Assembly: GCA_963922205.1 (NCBI GenBank)
Contig: CAWUHX010000280.1
Span: 186,001-250,000, forward strand
Reading direction: 5' to 3'
From: Romanomermis culicivorax
Lineage: Eukaryota > Nematoda > Enoplea > Mermithida > Mermithidae
Length of the DNA stretch: 64,000 nucleotides
This document shows, in pieces, positions 13,041 through 24,259 of the stretch (its first letter is position 1; the number at the start of each line of letters is the position of its first letter). A program made the translations under genes and the position numbers. The notes under the pieces were generated by a model that did no database searches, was not told where the DNA came from, and saw only the letters and a list, made by a program, of their open reading frames with translations.

Positions 13041-13731
13041 CTAGCAGAATAGTACACAACAACAATAGATGAAATTTAGACATATTGCATTCAGCAAAAA
13101 AACTTCAGTATTAGATTTTTGTAGAACTTCAGTTTGCATAATGACATAACCATGGACACAAATATGATCCTTTAAAGCTTTTTATGCATAAAAATCATCT
13201 TCATCTGAGAAGGAAACTAGGACAAGAAAATTAATTTAGTTTCATAGTTGTAAATTTTTTTTCAAACTCCCTGGATTCAACATACAGTTTGATATATTGA
13301 ATGGTATGGCAGTAATCACTAGAAAAAATATCTAGAAGCATAATTGCAGATCAGCCTTTGGAACTTTGCTCCCTTGTCTGGAGTTTCCAAACATATTGCA
13401 TAGGCGAGGTCTTATAGCAAAAGCCACATGTTCTGCCTGTTGATAGAATATTAGCAGGAAAACCAACTCTGATCAAAATGGGAAGGAACACTTCACTAAA
13501 GTTCTTATTGTTTAGTCTGGAATTATTAATGCACTCATTCCACTTACCATTGAAGTTTGAGAACATTTTAATATATGTCAAAATAAATTGAGTTGAAAAA
13601 ACCATGTCAATTTATGGTCATGTGTTATTCATCTTTTTTCTTTTTAAAATACAGCCACGTTTAGTATCGCATCGCTTATATGTGAACTCTGCCCACAGAT
13701 GTGAATAGTCGATTGATGTGTGTATAGAATG

Positions 13732-13852
13732 CACACAAATGCAAATGCAAATGCAAATGCATGCAAATGTAAATGCACACAAATGCAAATGAAAATGCAC
13801 ACAAATGCAAATGCAAAGGGAAATGCATGCAAATGCAAATGTATGCAAAAAC
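13732..13852. repeat. ATGCAAAT-rich microsatellite, copy A
   Basis: Irregular tandem of AAATGC hexamers interrupted by CACAC and ATGC, giving many overlapping ATGCAAAT octamers. The alternating Cys/His/Phe-rich frames on the minus strand are translations of the repeat, not a zinc-finger gene. Confidence 0.85.
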
Positions 13853-13907
13853 AAGTAAGGGTCTTTGCATTCAACTCCAACAGGCATTTTCCTAGCAAAA
13901 GTTTTCA

Positions 13908-14471
13908 ATGATGTGTGATAACAAATACGTAATACAATGGGCAAAAATTAAAATGTTAGAATTTTTTTATGATATTCTTCAGGTGTACTTTGATCAGACC
14001 ATGTATCATTGCATGGAAACTGATACGGATAGCATTTATTTAGCCTTATCATGTGCAAACTTATTAGATGCAGTTAAGCCTGACCTGAAGGAGAAATACT
14101 TAAAAGATGTTTACCCACTTTGGTTTGTAACAAAAAATGATGACAAAAGAACCCCAGGATTACTAAAGGTTGAGTGGCAGGGCACAGCTATGTGTTGTCT
14201 GGCCGCAAAAACGTATATGGGCATTGGGGAAAGTGAAAAAAATAAGGTCTGTTGCAAAGGATTGATGAAAAAACTTAATAACCCAACTTTCGACCAATAT
14301 TTGACTGTCCTTGAAACGAAGCATCCCCATAAGGGGGAAAATATTGGCTTCAGGATGCAGAAGGATCATAAAATGTGGACGTATGTCCAGAAGAAGCAAG
14401 GACTACCCTACTTGTACATTAAACGTAAAGTGTTAGATGACAGAATAACAACAGTTCCACTGGACTTATGA
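13908..14471 (+). pseudogene. DNA polymerase B C-terminal fragment, Polinton/Maverick-like
   Basis: An open frame of about 187 codons ends with TGA at 14471. It contains the polymerase motif C core YHCMETDTDSIYLAL (the YxDTDS-type metal-binding aspartates are intact), then PGLLKVEWQG, KTYMGIG, KGLMKK and IGFRMQKDHKMWTYVQ, ending in KRKVLDDRITTVPLDL. That order matches the C-terminal third of protein-primed family B DNA polymerases from Polinton/Maverick elements and related invertebrate elements. The exonuclease domain and motifs A and B are absent upstream, where the ATGCAAAT repeat begins, so this is a truncated copy. The homologous place in copy B lacks it (junction near 50215). Codon-level integrity over 180 residues suggests a fairly recent arrival or recent truncation. 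Confidence 0.7.
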
Positions 14472-15550
14472 CTATAATATTTTATTCATTTTTCCTTTTT
14501 TTCGTTTTATTTGTTTTTTTATTATATTATAGCATTTATTCATCTTTTTATTTTGCTTCTACAATGTAGAAGTCATTATTTTTTTTATTTTTCTTTTTAT
14601 ATTTATTTATCATTTTTATGTGTTTGTATTTCTCCATTTTTATGTGTTTGTATTTGTCTTGCTTCTGCTAAGCAGGAGTAGTGCTTCTACAGGGTACTAG
14701 GTGCTTGGTGAGGAGCCAATGACGGCCTAGGGTCAGGTAGAAGCCAGCAGTGCAATGGCGCTAGGTGCATGGTGAGAAAGCCAATGACGGCCTAGAGTTG
14801 GGCACTGCGAGTCATACAAATGTATGGCGGGTATATCCTGTAAAAAGGGGTATACTTGGCGTCACATATGTACCCGCCTCCACGTGGCTGATGCTGGGAC
14901 TGACCCCAAAAAGGTCAGTGCTAAGGGGTACATAACAACTACTATAACATACATTCACACACAACAATGTAAAAACATTAACATTGAACATATAAGTAGC
15001 AGAATGAACTTTGAGCTATGTAGAAGCCATATGAATAAAAAAAAAACGGCTTAAGTAGTGGTTGAACAAATAAATGGCAAACAAAAAAATAAGCTAGTCT
15101 TTAGACTACGTGTTTATGGTGATCAAAAAAGAAAAGCATAGAAATGATGCTAATGTGCATCGTGGTTTGTTTTTTACATGTATTTCGGCTAAGGATCTAG
15201 AAAAATTTTTGAGGACGGGATGAATTTTAAAAAAAAAGTTGTTTATTGGTTGCTACATGGAAAAAGTGGTGCACTACGTGTACTTTTCTAGACCAAGTAT
15301 GATGACGTACTTGGTCCAATTGAATAAAAAAACCAATTGTAAATAAAGAAAAAATTAGCCAACTGATGATGTCATACTTTGGGTTGAAACAATAAAAAGT
15401 TTCAGCTAGATTAGATTATGACGCAATGCGTGGACCAACATTTTCAGTGCTTTGGTCCACGAGTATTTCCCTGTGTATTATCGGCCTATCTTTAACACGT
15501 CTTGGTCCAAAAAATACCCCTAAGGGGGGGGGGGTCGCTTTACTACTACT
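14472..15550. other. Sequence behind the PolB fragment
   Basis: T-rich tract (14480-14650), then a near-duplicate pair (about 14694-14730 and 14758-14796) sharing CTAGGTGC, TGGTGAG and GCCAATGACGGCCTAG, then AT-rich sequence with a G-run at 15528. All of it is missing from copy B, so it probably belongs to the same inserted or deleted block as the polymerase fragment. No gene recognised. Confidence 0.5.
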
Positions 15551-16409
15551 CGTCTCTAAATTTTGGCCGAAAATACTATCAGGGATCTGAAACATAAATG
15601 AAAAGATTAAACAGCAGCAATTGCGGAAACTCTCCTTAGTGGTTTTGTATCCCCATGGAAAAAACAAAAATTTTCATTACTTTGGAATTTTCCCAATGTT
15701 ATGTTATCCATACAATTTTACACCAACTTTGTTTTACAATGTTCAATACTGAAGAATTTTCTGTGCTAGAGTATGATCATTGATATGACTCATGAGTAAT
15801 GAGATTATCAGCATTCTTTCCATATACTTTTGAATTTTTCAGACATTGCCATCAGTGCCTCGAGGCTCGCTGCCATTAATCCCAAAGATGGCATACTGTA
15901 GTTCACCTAATAATAAAGTATCTTTTCTGCTGCAAATAAGTCCATTAAATAACTGCAGTTTCAGTTACATCATTGTTTAACTTGATTTTCAGCAAAGTCA
16001 TTTTGTAGAGGATGCAAAGAAAGTATAAAGAATAGGCATATAATTTAATTTTAAATGAATTTTAATGGATTTCATCCATCAAAAATGCAGAATTCAGAAA
16101 AAAAATTGGTGTCTACTTAGCAGGAGATGTTATGCAATATAAAACTACATTGGTTTTTTATAAGTAGCAAAAACTCAGAAAATTCAACTTCATAATATAA
16201 GCATACAGAATGATATAGCACGGATGTTTACAACAACATAGACTGTCAAATACTATCAATGGATCATTCAACAATGTGATTTTCAATTGAAAATGATTGA
16301 TTCTAATAGATACCTGCAAAAAGTGTTCCAATAACACACGAATTTCAATCAAAAAAAATCCCAAATGAATTATATGTACTAGATTACTCAATTGGTGTCC
16401 TTGATAAAT

Positions 16410-16959
16410 TGTTGTAGTGTGTTTCCGCGGATTTTATTCACTTTTGTCAAACCACGCATGAGGCCCGCAGGTAGCAAATGGAGTGAGCAACGTGGACCAT
16501 CAACAGTCGTCTTACTGTAGTGCACGTCGGTACGCATGAGCTGGCTTTCTTTTTGTCTATTATTATTCGTGTATGTTTTTCTTATTGAACGTGTGCCCCG
16601 CTGGCCACTTTATATTTACTCGCCGCCTCCCCGCACGCACATATTTATTTGCTTTTCTTCCCAGTGCGGGGGAGTGATTCCTCTGTATTTTCTAGCCCCG
16701 TCTCGCTTGTAAGTAAGTGCTTTTTGATATTGTAAGATAAAACTAGAAAAGGTCTTTCCTTTCCGCTTTATATTTAATTAGGGAGATGATTAAGGAAACA
16801 TCTTTTCCTTAATTGGTGGGGTAATTAGTGTTGGGTTTAAGTACAATTAATTAAGTTAATCGGGTAAGTGTGGGCGTGGGGAAACGTACATTAAGGACGA
16901 ATCCTGGGATCCCAATCCTGCCTGAGACTCAAGGCCCCGACTTATTCCAAAATACAACA
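16410..16959 (+). mobile_element. Solo LTR, Ty3/gypsy-type (copy A only)
   Basis: 550 bp starting TGTTGTAGTGTG and ending AATACAACA, flanked by the 4-bp target duplication AAAT (16406-16409 and 16960-16963). The same place in copy B (near 51602) is empty, which fixes the ends. It is in the family of the 5' LTR of the minus-strand element at 47093-47647, sharing CGTCTTACTGTAG, GGGAGA-GATTAAGGAA, AATCGGGTAAG and ACATTAAGGACGAA blocks. Confidence 0.9.
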
Positions 16960-17689
16960 AAATGATGTTTTTTGGGCGAGCAATACTAGTGTTTTTCTGC
17001 TAGACAATCCACTCACACTAGTGGGCGCTTCTGTACACTAACGCCATCCCTACAAACATAATGACCTAACTCTTAGGGATGTTTCCAGCTAAAAATTTCA
17101 CAGTAAGAACTCTATGTAAACGATTTTGATGATAATACTAATTTGTGTCACTTTTTTATTTGAAAGCATTTTATAAAAACAGACTGTAGTTCATGTTGTG
17201 CACTTATTTCGTTAGCTTAAAGAAGGATAATGGTTCGAGCCCCCACCATATGCCTTTTTTCTATTTCACTTCCACATCGTGTGACCAAATAATTCTTTTG
17301 ATATGCAGCATCCAAACCAAAAATCCACTTTGGAAAATCTAGCTGATCAGTATGTGACTGTGGTCTGCTGAAACGACCTGATAGGCCAATTTTAATGCTT
17401 TGGCTTTGGAATGTGATTGTGGAAAGCAGTGATATTGGATTTTGCTTCACTCAATAGATGTAATTGTATAAGTTGCTTATGGACAAGCTGCAGATGCACA
17501 TTTGGGCAAAAGTAAAATGTTCGTGACAACAAATCCACCTCAAAGATTTATCTTCAATGTTCAAGAGATGTTCTTTAGCATACAACAATTGTTCAATTGA
17601 CTGAATATCAGACAGTTTTTCCATATATGTTTGATATGGTATTTTGTGTAAAAATCTGATCACTCTGTCTGCATAAAAATCCGAGAATT

Positions 17690-20600
17690 CTTTATCCGAA
17701 TCACATCGAGTTGATCAGGAAGTATAAAAAGAAGCAGATCAATGGTGCTTTTGATTGAAATTCGATGCAGAGCAGTTGCTGGATACCGTTTGCAGTGATC
17801 TGATGTATGAAAATTTTTGATTTAGATCGGATCAAGTTGATTAGGAAGTAAGAAATTAATATGTCAGCAGTTGTTTTTGCTGAAATTCGATACAGAGCAA
17901 TTGCTGGGTATTGTTTTTAGTGTGATCTGATGTCTGCAATTTTTTGATCTAGATCGGATCAAGTTGATCAGGAAGTATGAAAATTAGTAGATCAATGGTT
18001 GTTTTAGATGAAATTTGATGCAGAGAAGTTGCTGGACATGGTTTTCAGTGTGATCTGATGTCTGCAACTTTTTGATCTAGATCGAATAAAGTTGATCTGG
18101 AAGTACAAAAAGCAGCAGATCAATGGTTGTTTTTGATGAAATTCAATGCAGATCAGTGGCTGGGTATTATTTTCAGTGGGATCTGATGTCTGCAAATTTT
18201 TGATCCAGATCGAATAAAGTTGATCCGGAAATATAAAAAGCAGCAGATCAATAATTGTTTTCGATGAAATTCAATGCAGATCAGTTGCTGGGTATTATTT
18301 TCAGTGGGATCTGATGTCTGAAAATTTTTGATCCAGATCGAATAAAGTTGACCCGGAAGTATAAAAAGCAGCAGATCAAGTGTTGTTTTTGATCAAATTC
18401 AATGCAGATCGGTTGCTGGGTATTATTTTCAGTGGGATCTGATGTCTGCAAATTTTTGATCCAGATCGAATAAAGTTGATCCGGAAATATAAAAAGCAGC
18501 AGATCAATAATTGTTTTCGATGAAATTCAATGCAGATCAGTTGCTGGGCATTATTTTCAGTGGGATCTGATGTCTGCAAATTTTTGATCCAGATCGAATA
18601 AAGTTGACCCGGAAGTATAAAAAGCAGCAGATCAATGGTTGTTTTTGATCAAATTCAATGCAGATCAGTTGCTGGGTATTATTTTCAGTGGGATTTGATG
18701 TCTGCAAATTTTTGATCCAGATCGGATCAAGTTGATCAGGAAGTATGAAAATCAGCAGATCAATGGTTGTTTTAGATGAAATTCAATGCAGATCAGTTGC
18801 TGGGTATTATTTTCAGTGGGATCTGATGTCTGCAAATTTTTGATCCAGATCGAATAAAGTTGACCCGGAAGTATAAAAAGCAGCAGATCAATGGTTGTTT
18901 TTGATCAAATTCAATGCAGATCGGTTGCTGGGTATTATTTTCAGTGGGATCTGATGTCTGCAAATTTTTGATCCAGATCGAATAAAGTTGATCCATAAAT
19001 ATAAAAAGCAGCAGATCAATGGTTGTTTTCGATGAAATTTAATGCAGATCAGTTGCTGGGTATTATTTTCAGTGGGATCTGATGTCTGCAAATTTTTGAT
19101 CCAGATTGAATAAAGTTGACCCGGAAGTATAAAAAGCAGCAGATCAATGGTTGTTTTTGATCAAATTCAATGCAGATCAGTTGCTGGGTATTATTTTCAG
19201 TGGGATCTGATGTCTGCAAATTTTTGGTCCAGATCGGATCAAGTTGATCAGGAAGTATGAAAATTAGTAGATCAATGGTTGTTTTAGATGAAATTTGATG
19301 CAGAGAAGTTGCTGGACATGGTTTTCAGTGTGATCTGATGTCTGCAACTTTTTGATCTAGATCGAATAAAGTTGATCTGGAAGTACAAAAAGCAGCAGAT
19401 CAATGGTTGTTTTTGATGAAATTCAATGCAGATCAGTGGCTGGGTATTATTTTCAGTGGGATCTGATGTCTGCAAATTTTTGATCCAGATCGAATAAAGT
19501 TGATCCGGAAATATAAAAAGCAGCAGATCAATAATTGTTTTCGATGAAATTCAATGCAGATCAGTTGCTGGGTATTATTTTCAGTGGGATCTGATGTCTG
19601 AAAATTTTTGATCCAGATCGAATAAAGTTGACCCGGAAGTATAAAAAGCAGCAGATCAAGTGTTGTTTTTGATCAAATTCAATGCAGATCGGTTGCTGGG
19701 TATTATTTTCAGTGGGATCTGATGTCTGCAAATTTTTGATCCAGATCGAATAAAGTTGATCCGGAAATATAAAAAGCAGCAGATCAATAATTGTTTTCGA
19801 TGAAATTCAATGCAGATCAGTTGCTGGGCATTATTTTCAGTGGGATCTGATGTCTGCAAATTTTTGATCCAGATCGAATAAAGTTGACCCGGAAGTATAA
19901 AAAGCAGCAGATCAATGGTTGTTTTTGATCAAATTCAATGCAGATCAGTTGCTGGGTATTATTTTCAGTGGGATTTGATGTCTGCAAATTTTTGATCCAG
20001 ATCGGATCAAGTTGATCAGGAAGTATGAAAATCAGCAGATCAATGGTTGTTTTAGATGAAATTCAATGCAGATCAGTTGCTGGGTATTATTTTCAGTGGG
20101 ATCTGATGTCTGCAAATTTTTGATCCAGATCGAATAAAGTTGACCCGGAAGTATAAAAAGCAGCAGATCAATGGTTGTTTTTGATCAAATTCAATGCAGA
20201 TCGGTTGCTGGGTATTATTTTCAGTGGGATCTGATGTCTGCAAATTTTTGATCCAGATCGAATAAAGTTGATCCATAAATATAAAAAGCAGCAGATCAAT
20301 GGTTGTTTTCGATGAAATTTAATGCAGATCAGTTGCTGGGTATTATTTTCAGTGGGATCTGATGTCTGCAAATTTTTGATCCAGATTGAATAAAGTTGAC
20401 CCGGAAGTATAAAAAGCAGCAGATCAATGGTTGTTTTTGATCAAATTCAATGCAGATCAGTTGCTGGGTATTATTTTCAGTGGGATCTGATGTCTGCAAA
20501 TTTTTGGTCCAGATCGGATCAAGTTGATCAGGAAGTATGAAAATCAGCAGATCAATGGTTGTTTTAGATGAAATTTGATGCAGAGGAGTTGCTGGACATG

Positions 20601-21065
20601 GTTTTCAGTGTGATCTGATGTCTGCAACTTTTTGATCTAGATCGAATAAAGTTGATCTGGAAGTACAAAAAGCAGCAGATCAATGGTTGATTTTGATGAA
20701 GATCAATGCAGATCAGTTGCTGGGTATTATTTTCAGTGGGATCTGATGTCTGCAAATTTTTGATCCAGATCGAATAAAGTTGATCCGGAAGTATAAAAAG
20801 CAGCAGATCAATGATTGTTCATGATGAAATTCAATGCAGATCAGTTGCTGGGTATTATTTTCAGTGTGATCTGACGTCTGCAAATTTTTGATCTAGATCG
20901 AATAAAGTTGATCAGGAAGTATAAAAACTAACACATCAATAGTTGTTTTTGATGAAATTTGATTGATTCAGAGCAGTTGATGGTTATTGTTTGCAGTGTG
21001 ATCTGATGTCTGTAAATTTTTGATCTAGATCGAATAAAGTTGATCAGGGAGTATAAAAATTAGCA
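17690..21065. repeat. 128-bp satellite with 1,280-bp higher-order repeat
   Basis: About 26 head-to-tail monomers with a 128-bp period; each has GATCTGATGTCTGCAAATTT, GATCCAGATCGAATAAAG, AGCAGATCAATGG and CAGATCAGTTGCTGGG segments. Between about 17956 and 20515 a block of ten monomers (1,280 bp) is present twice, apparently almost without differences, and a diverged third copy starts near 20520. Minus-strand frames of 60-67 codons repeat with the array and are not genes. The array abuts the reverse transcriptase fragment at 21066. Copy B has only four to five monomers (52220-52775). Confidence 0.92.
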
Positions 21066-21835
21066 GGAAACGTGTGATTCTTTTCGACTTTAGACTTAAA
21101 AGCGGGGTTTTGGCAAGTCCCTCTAGACATCGCTTCACCCGATAAAATGACTTTCATCAGCTGACAAGGCTTTTTCCAATTCAAAGTTTTGCCTTTCGGT
21201 TTGAAAAACGCTCCCACCCAATTACAGAAACTGATGGAACAGATTCTACATCCATAAATCTGGAGAATCTGTCTCGTCTACCTCAATGATATAATAGTCT
21301 TTTTGCAACCATATAACAATCATCTAGAGCATATTACATTGATTTTTCAAGCTCTCTGTGATGTTATTCTAATGTTGTGACTCGATAAATGCAAATTCAT
21401 ACCAAAACGGGTAAAATTTTTCGGCCATCTGTTGAGCAAAAGGATATGAAATACAAAATAAAAGAAGAACATCTAGCAGCTTTTGATCAGATGAAAACAG
21501 CCTTAACTTTCACACCTTTTTTGCGACATCCCATCCATGATAAAAAAAAATCAAAATTCATTATTCAGACTGATGCTAGCAGGACTGCTATTGGTGCAAT
21601 TTTGTATCAGGAAAATGAAAACGATCAGTGGGTAATCACATACAACAGTAGAGCCTTGTCCGATGTTGAAACTTGTTACAGTATGACTGAAAACAGGTGT
21701 CTCACTATTGTAGAAGCTTTTCGCTGGTATAGACACTATGTCTATGGTCAAAAGGTAATGGTCAGAACTGATTATGAACCTCTGCAATGGATTAAAGAAG
21801 AAAGACATCGAAATTCACGGCCTCAGAACATTGCT

Positions 21836-22394
21836 TGTTGTAGTGTGTTTCCGCCGATTTTGCTATATTTTGTTGTTTTTGTCGTTTCACGCATGAGGCC
21901 CGCAAGTGCCAAGTGGAGCGAGCAATGCGGACCATCAACAGCCGTCTTACTGTAGTGCATGTCGGTATGCATGTGTTGGCTCTCTCTCTCTCTCTGATGG
22001 TATGTAAAAAATTGTTTTTATATCATACGTTCAGCCTTGGTTTTTATATCGTACTCGCTGCCTCCCCGCACACTGATTTTCATTGTCTTTTCTCGGTAGT
22101 GCGTGGGAGTGAATCTTTGTGCTCTCGCCCAGCCCGGTTTTGTTAGTAAGTCTTTTTATTGCGTAAAGGTAAAATTTTAAGAAAGGTTTCCTTTCTTGCG
22201 TTTATTTCAATTTGGGAGACAAGTTAAGGAAGCATCTTTCCTTAATTTGTAGGGTAATTAGTGTCGGATTTAAGTACATTTACTCAACCTAATCGGGTAA
22301 GCATGGGCGTGGGAAATACATACATTAAGGACGAACCCTGGGATCCCACTCCTGCCTGACTCATCAAGCACTGACCTAGCATCAAAATACAACA
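21836..22394 (+). mobile_element. Solo LTR nested in gypsy RNase H (shared with copy B)
   Basis: 559 bp, TGTTGTAG...ATACAACA, with target duplication TGCT (21832-21835 and 22395-22398). Skipping it restores a continuous RNase H-to-linker reading frame. The same insertion with the same target duplication occurs in copy B (53544-54100), so it predates the segmental duplication. Confidence 0.93.
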
Positions 22395-23301
22395 TGCTAT
22401 AATACTTCAAGACTACAACTATCGCGTTAAATATAGAAAATGGAAAGAAGACACTTGTGCTGACTTTCTGTCACGAAACGAAACTCGTTCTAAACCGAAA
22501 TTGATGTCTAAAGAAGAAGCGGTAGACGAAATATTTAGACCGACATTTTGTGAACAGAAGAAAATCGTTGAGGTCCTGATGACTAGATTGATGACTCGAA
22601 AAGAAGAAGAAAATGGCAAACTTCCTTCTCAGGACAACCTGCCTACAGTCGAAAATGATTTCCAACAACCGGAAAAACCTGCTCGAAACGTCCAAAGAAA
22701 TTCGTGAAGCACAGAAGAATGATCCATATATTCTGAAACTTCTAAAAATTCTGAAGAAAAATTTTCTCTGCATTCCATACCAAAAATGAAATACTGTACA
22801 AAACTTCAACACAAGCTAATACAGCTTCGGCAATAGCAGTTCAGACTACTCTAATTGAAAGCAGTTTGTATCAATTTCATGGTGCGAAAATTTTGAGTCA
22901 TCAGGGTCATTCCCACTATTGCGATAATCTGACAACATTTCTGGTGGCTGAAAATAGAAGAATCGATCGTTAAATGGATAAAAACGTGTAAAGTTTGTCA
23001 ACAAACAACTTCTCAGTTGCTAAAACCACCTCTTCTTTTGCCGATTCAGCCGAAATATCCATTTCAAATTGTCACGACCAACATTGTAAATATTTCTCCT
23101 CTCCATGAGAAAAGGTCGTACTTCATAGTTTCTCAAGACTATTTCACCAAATGGGTAAGCACTCATTTGATCCTGGATCAGAAAGCAGCCAAACATCATC
23201 AGAAGTTTCGTAAATAATGCAATTTTGGTTTGTTGAGAGTGGCCCAAGCAGCCACCTCAACTACGAATTGTTGCAAAAAAAAAGAGAGCGCCTTTCTTGC
23301 T

Positions 23302-23374
23302 GCTTGGTTGGCGCAGTTGGTTAGAGCGTGCGGACGGTAGCCACAAGGTCCTGGGTTCAAGTCCCAGACCAAGC
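23302..23374 (+). tRNA. tRNA-like sequence (Thr-GGT-like) in LTR1 of the TRIM
   Basis: A 73-nt cloverleaf: acceptor stem GCTTGGT/ACCAAGC (7 of 7 pairs), D arm GCGC/GAGC (one mismatch), anticodon arm TGCGG/CCACA (one C-A mismatch) with loop ACGGTAG, T arm CTGGG/CCCAG with loop TTCAAGT. The A box (TGGCGCAGTTGG) and B box (GGTTCAAGTCC) match pol III consensus, and TTTT lies six bases downstream (23380-23383). The anticodon position would read GGT, but position 33 is C instead of T, so it is probably not a working translation tRNA. It is LTR-embedded, not a free tRNA gene. Confidence 0.6.
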
Positions 23375-23530
23375 TCAACTTTTACTGAAGCCCCGAGTAG
23401 CGGGAAAAGGTTGCCTCAACACTGATGGCCCTTGACGGTCCGTCAAACTCGACGGTGGAGGGATGTTGAGAGTGGCCAAAGCAGCCACCTCAACTACGGA
23501 TTGTTGCATAAAGAGAACACCTTTCCTGTT

Positions 23531-23603
23531 GCTGGGTTGGCTCAGTTGATTAGAGCATGCGGACGGTAGCTGCAAGGTCCTGGGTTCAAGTCCCAGACGG
23601 AGC
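23531..23603 (+). tRNA. tRNA-like sequence in LTR2 of the TRIM, degenerate
   Basis: Partner of the LTR1 sequence. The acceptor stem GCTGGGT/ACGGAGC pairs at five of seven positions, the D stem GCTC/GAGC is perfect, the anticodon stem TGCGG/CTGCA pairs fully (one G-T), and the T arm is intact. B box GGTTCAAGTCC and terminator TTTT (23609-23612) are kept. Mismatches in one LTR are paired in the other, so the ancestor was likely a full cloverleaf. Confidence 0.5.
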
Positions 23604-24259
23604 CTAACTTTTACTGAAGCCCCGAGTAGCAGGAAAAGGTTGCCTCAACAGGTTCACAGAAACTCAAAATACCTGCTATCAGACAAGGGTGCAGGTTTCA
23701 CCTCGAATTTGATGAAATATATCAGGAATCTCTTGAAAGTCAGAAAAATCAACACTACTGCATATTACCCACAATGTAACAGCATGGTCGAAGGATTTAA
23801 TCAAACGTTGATTTCACAATGAAAGAAATTCACGGCCAATGATCCCGATAACTTGGAAAGATATTTGCCTTTTGCCACATTTATAATGCTCTACCTCACA
23901 CAGCTACTCACTTTTCTCCCTTTCATGTTTTGCCAGGGTACAAACTCAGAATCACTATTGATTTCGATTGCACAAAAAAATCTAACGTTTCTGCTGAACT
24001 ACAATGCCTATCAACATATCCTCACTCAGGCACAACTAATGTTGTAAAGTAAAAATTTGGAAAATTTGAAAAATGCTGCAAAATCGAATAAACGTTTTAC
24101 AGAAAAGAAAAAAAAAGAATATTAACAATCTAGTGCTGCTAATTAACAGTGAAAAATGGACAAGAATCGATAAAGACTTCATTGGACATTTCGTAGTTAT
24201 GCAAAACTCCAACATTTAGGGAAACGTTATTACAATAAATATTAAACTTCATTTATACA

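Larger units (their letters stand above)
23231..23650 (+). mobile_element. TRIM with tRNA-like pol III unit in each LTR
   Basis: 420 bp bounded by the target duplication GGTT (23227-23230 and 23651-23654); the empty site is intact in copy B near 55989. LTR1 is 23231-23421 (191 bp) and LTR2 is 23464-23650 (187 bp). Both start TGTTGAGAGTGGCC and end GGTTGCCTCAACA and differ by roughly 8-9%. The 42-bp interior starts CTGATGGCCC, contains the hairpin TTGACG-GTC-CGTCAA and ends with the purine-rich GGTGGAGGGA immediately before LTR2, which fits a polypurine tract and sets plus orientation. A primer-binding site is less clear (TGGCCCTTGACGG begins 4 nt in). Each LTR opens with a TTGAG-A-GTGGC / GCCAC-CTCAA hairpin and carries a tRNA-like sequence with a TTTT terminator. 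It has no coding capacity and would need proteins from another LTR element. Confidence 0.85.
21090..24250 (+). pseudogene. Ty3/gypsy pol remnant, copy A
   Basis: Domains in order: reverse transcriptase from STLDLKAGFWQVPLD (about 21091) through VLPFGLKNAP to VYLNDIIVF, with stops inside and the catalytic YLDD changed to YLND; RNase H (21389-21835) with an intact TDAS motif and RALSDVETCYS; interruption by a solo LTR; then the LQDYNYRVKY...CADFLSR linker (22399-22490); an H2C2-like integrase zinc region; and the integrase core, whose first catalytic position reads TNIVNIS (D to N) while MVEGFNQ keeps the glutamate. The integrase is split by the TRIM at 23231-23650. There is no gag, protease or flanking LTR of its own: the satellite lies to the left and low-complexity DNA to the right. 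It is inactive. Confidence 0.88.

Noticed and set aside
13618-13944. Cys/His/Phe-rich minus-strand frame resembling a zinc-finger protein
   Set aside because: It is a translation of the AAATGC microsatellite.
17690-20755. Eight or more minus-strand frames of 60-67 codons with near-identical peptides
   Set aside because: They recur with the 128-bp satellite period and have no independent coding evidence.
23302-23603. Two tandem functional tRNA-Thr genes
   Set aside because: They lie in LTR-like direct repeats with a 4-bp TSD, have C at position 33 and stem mismatches, and are absent from the other duplication arm.
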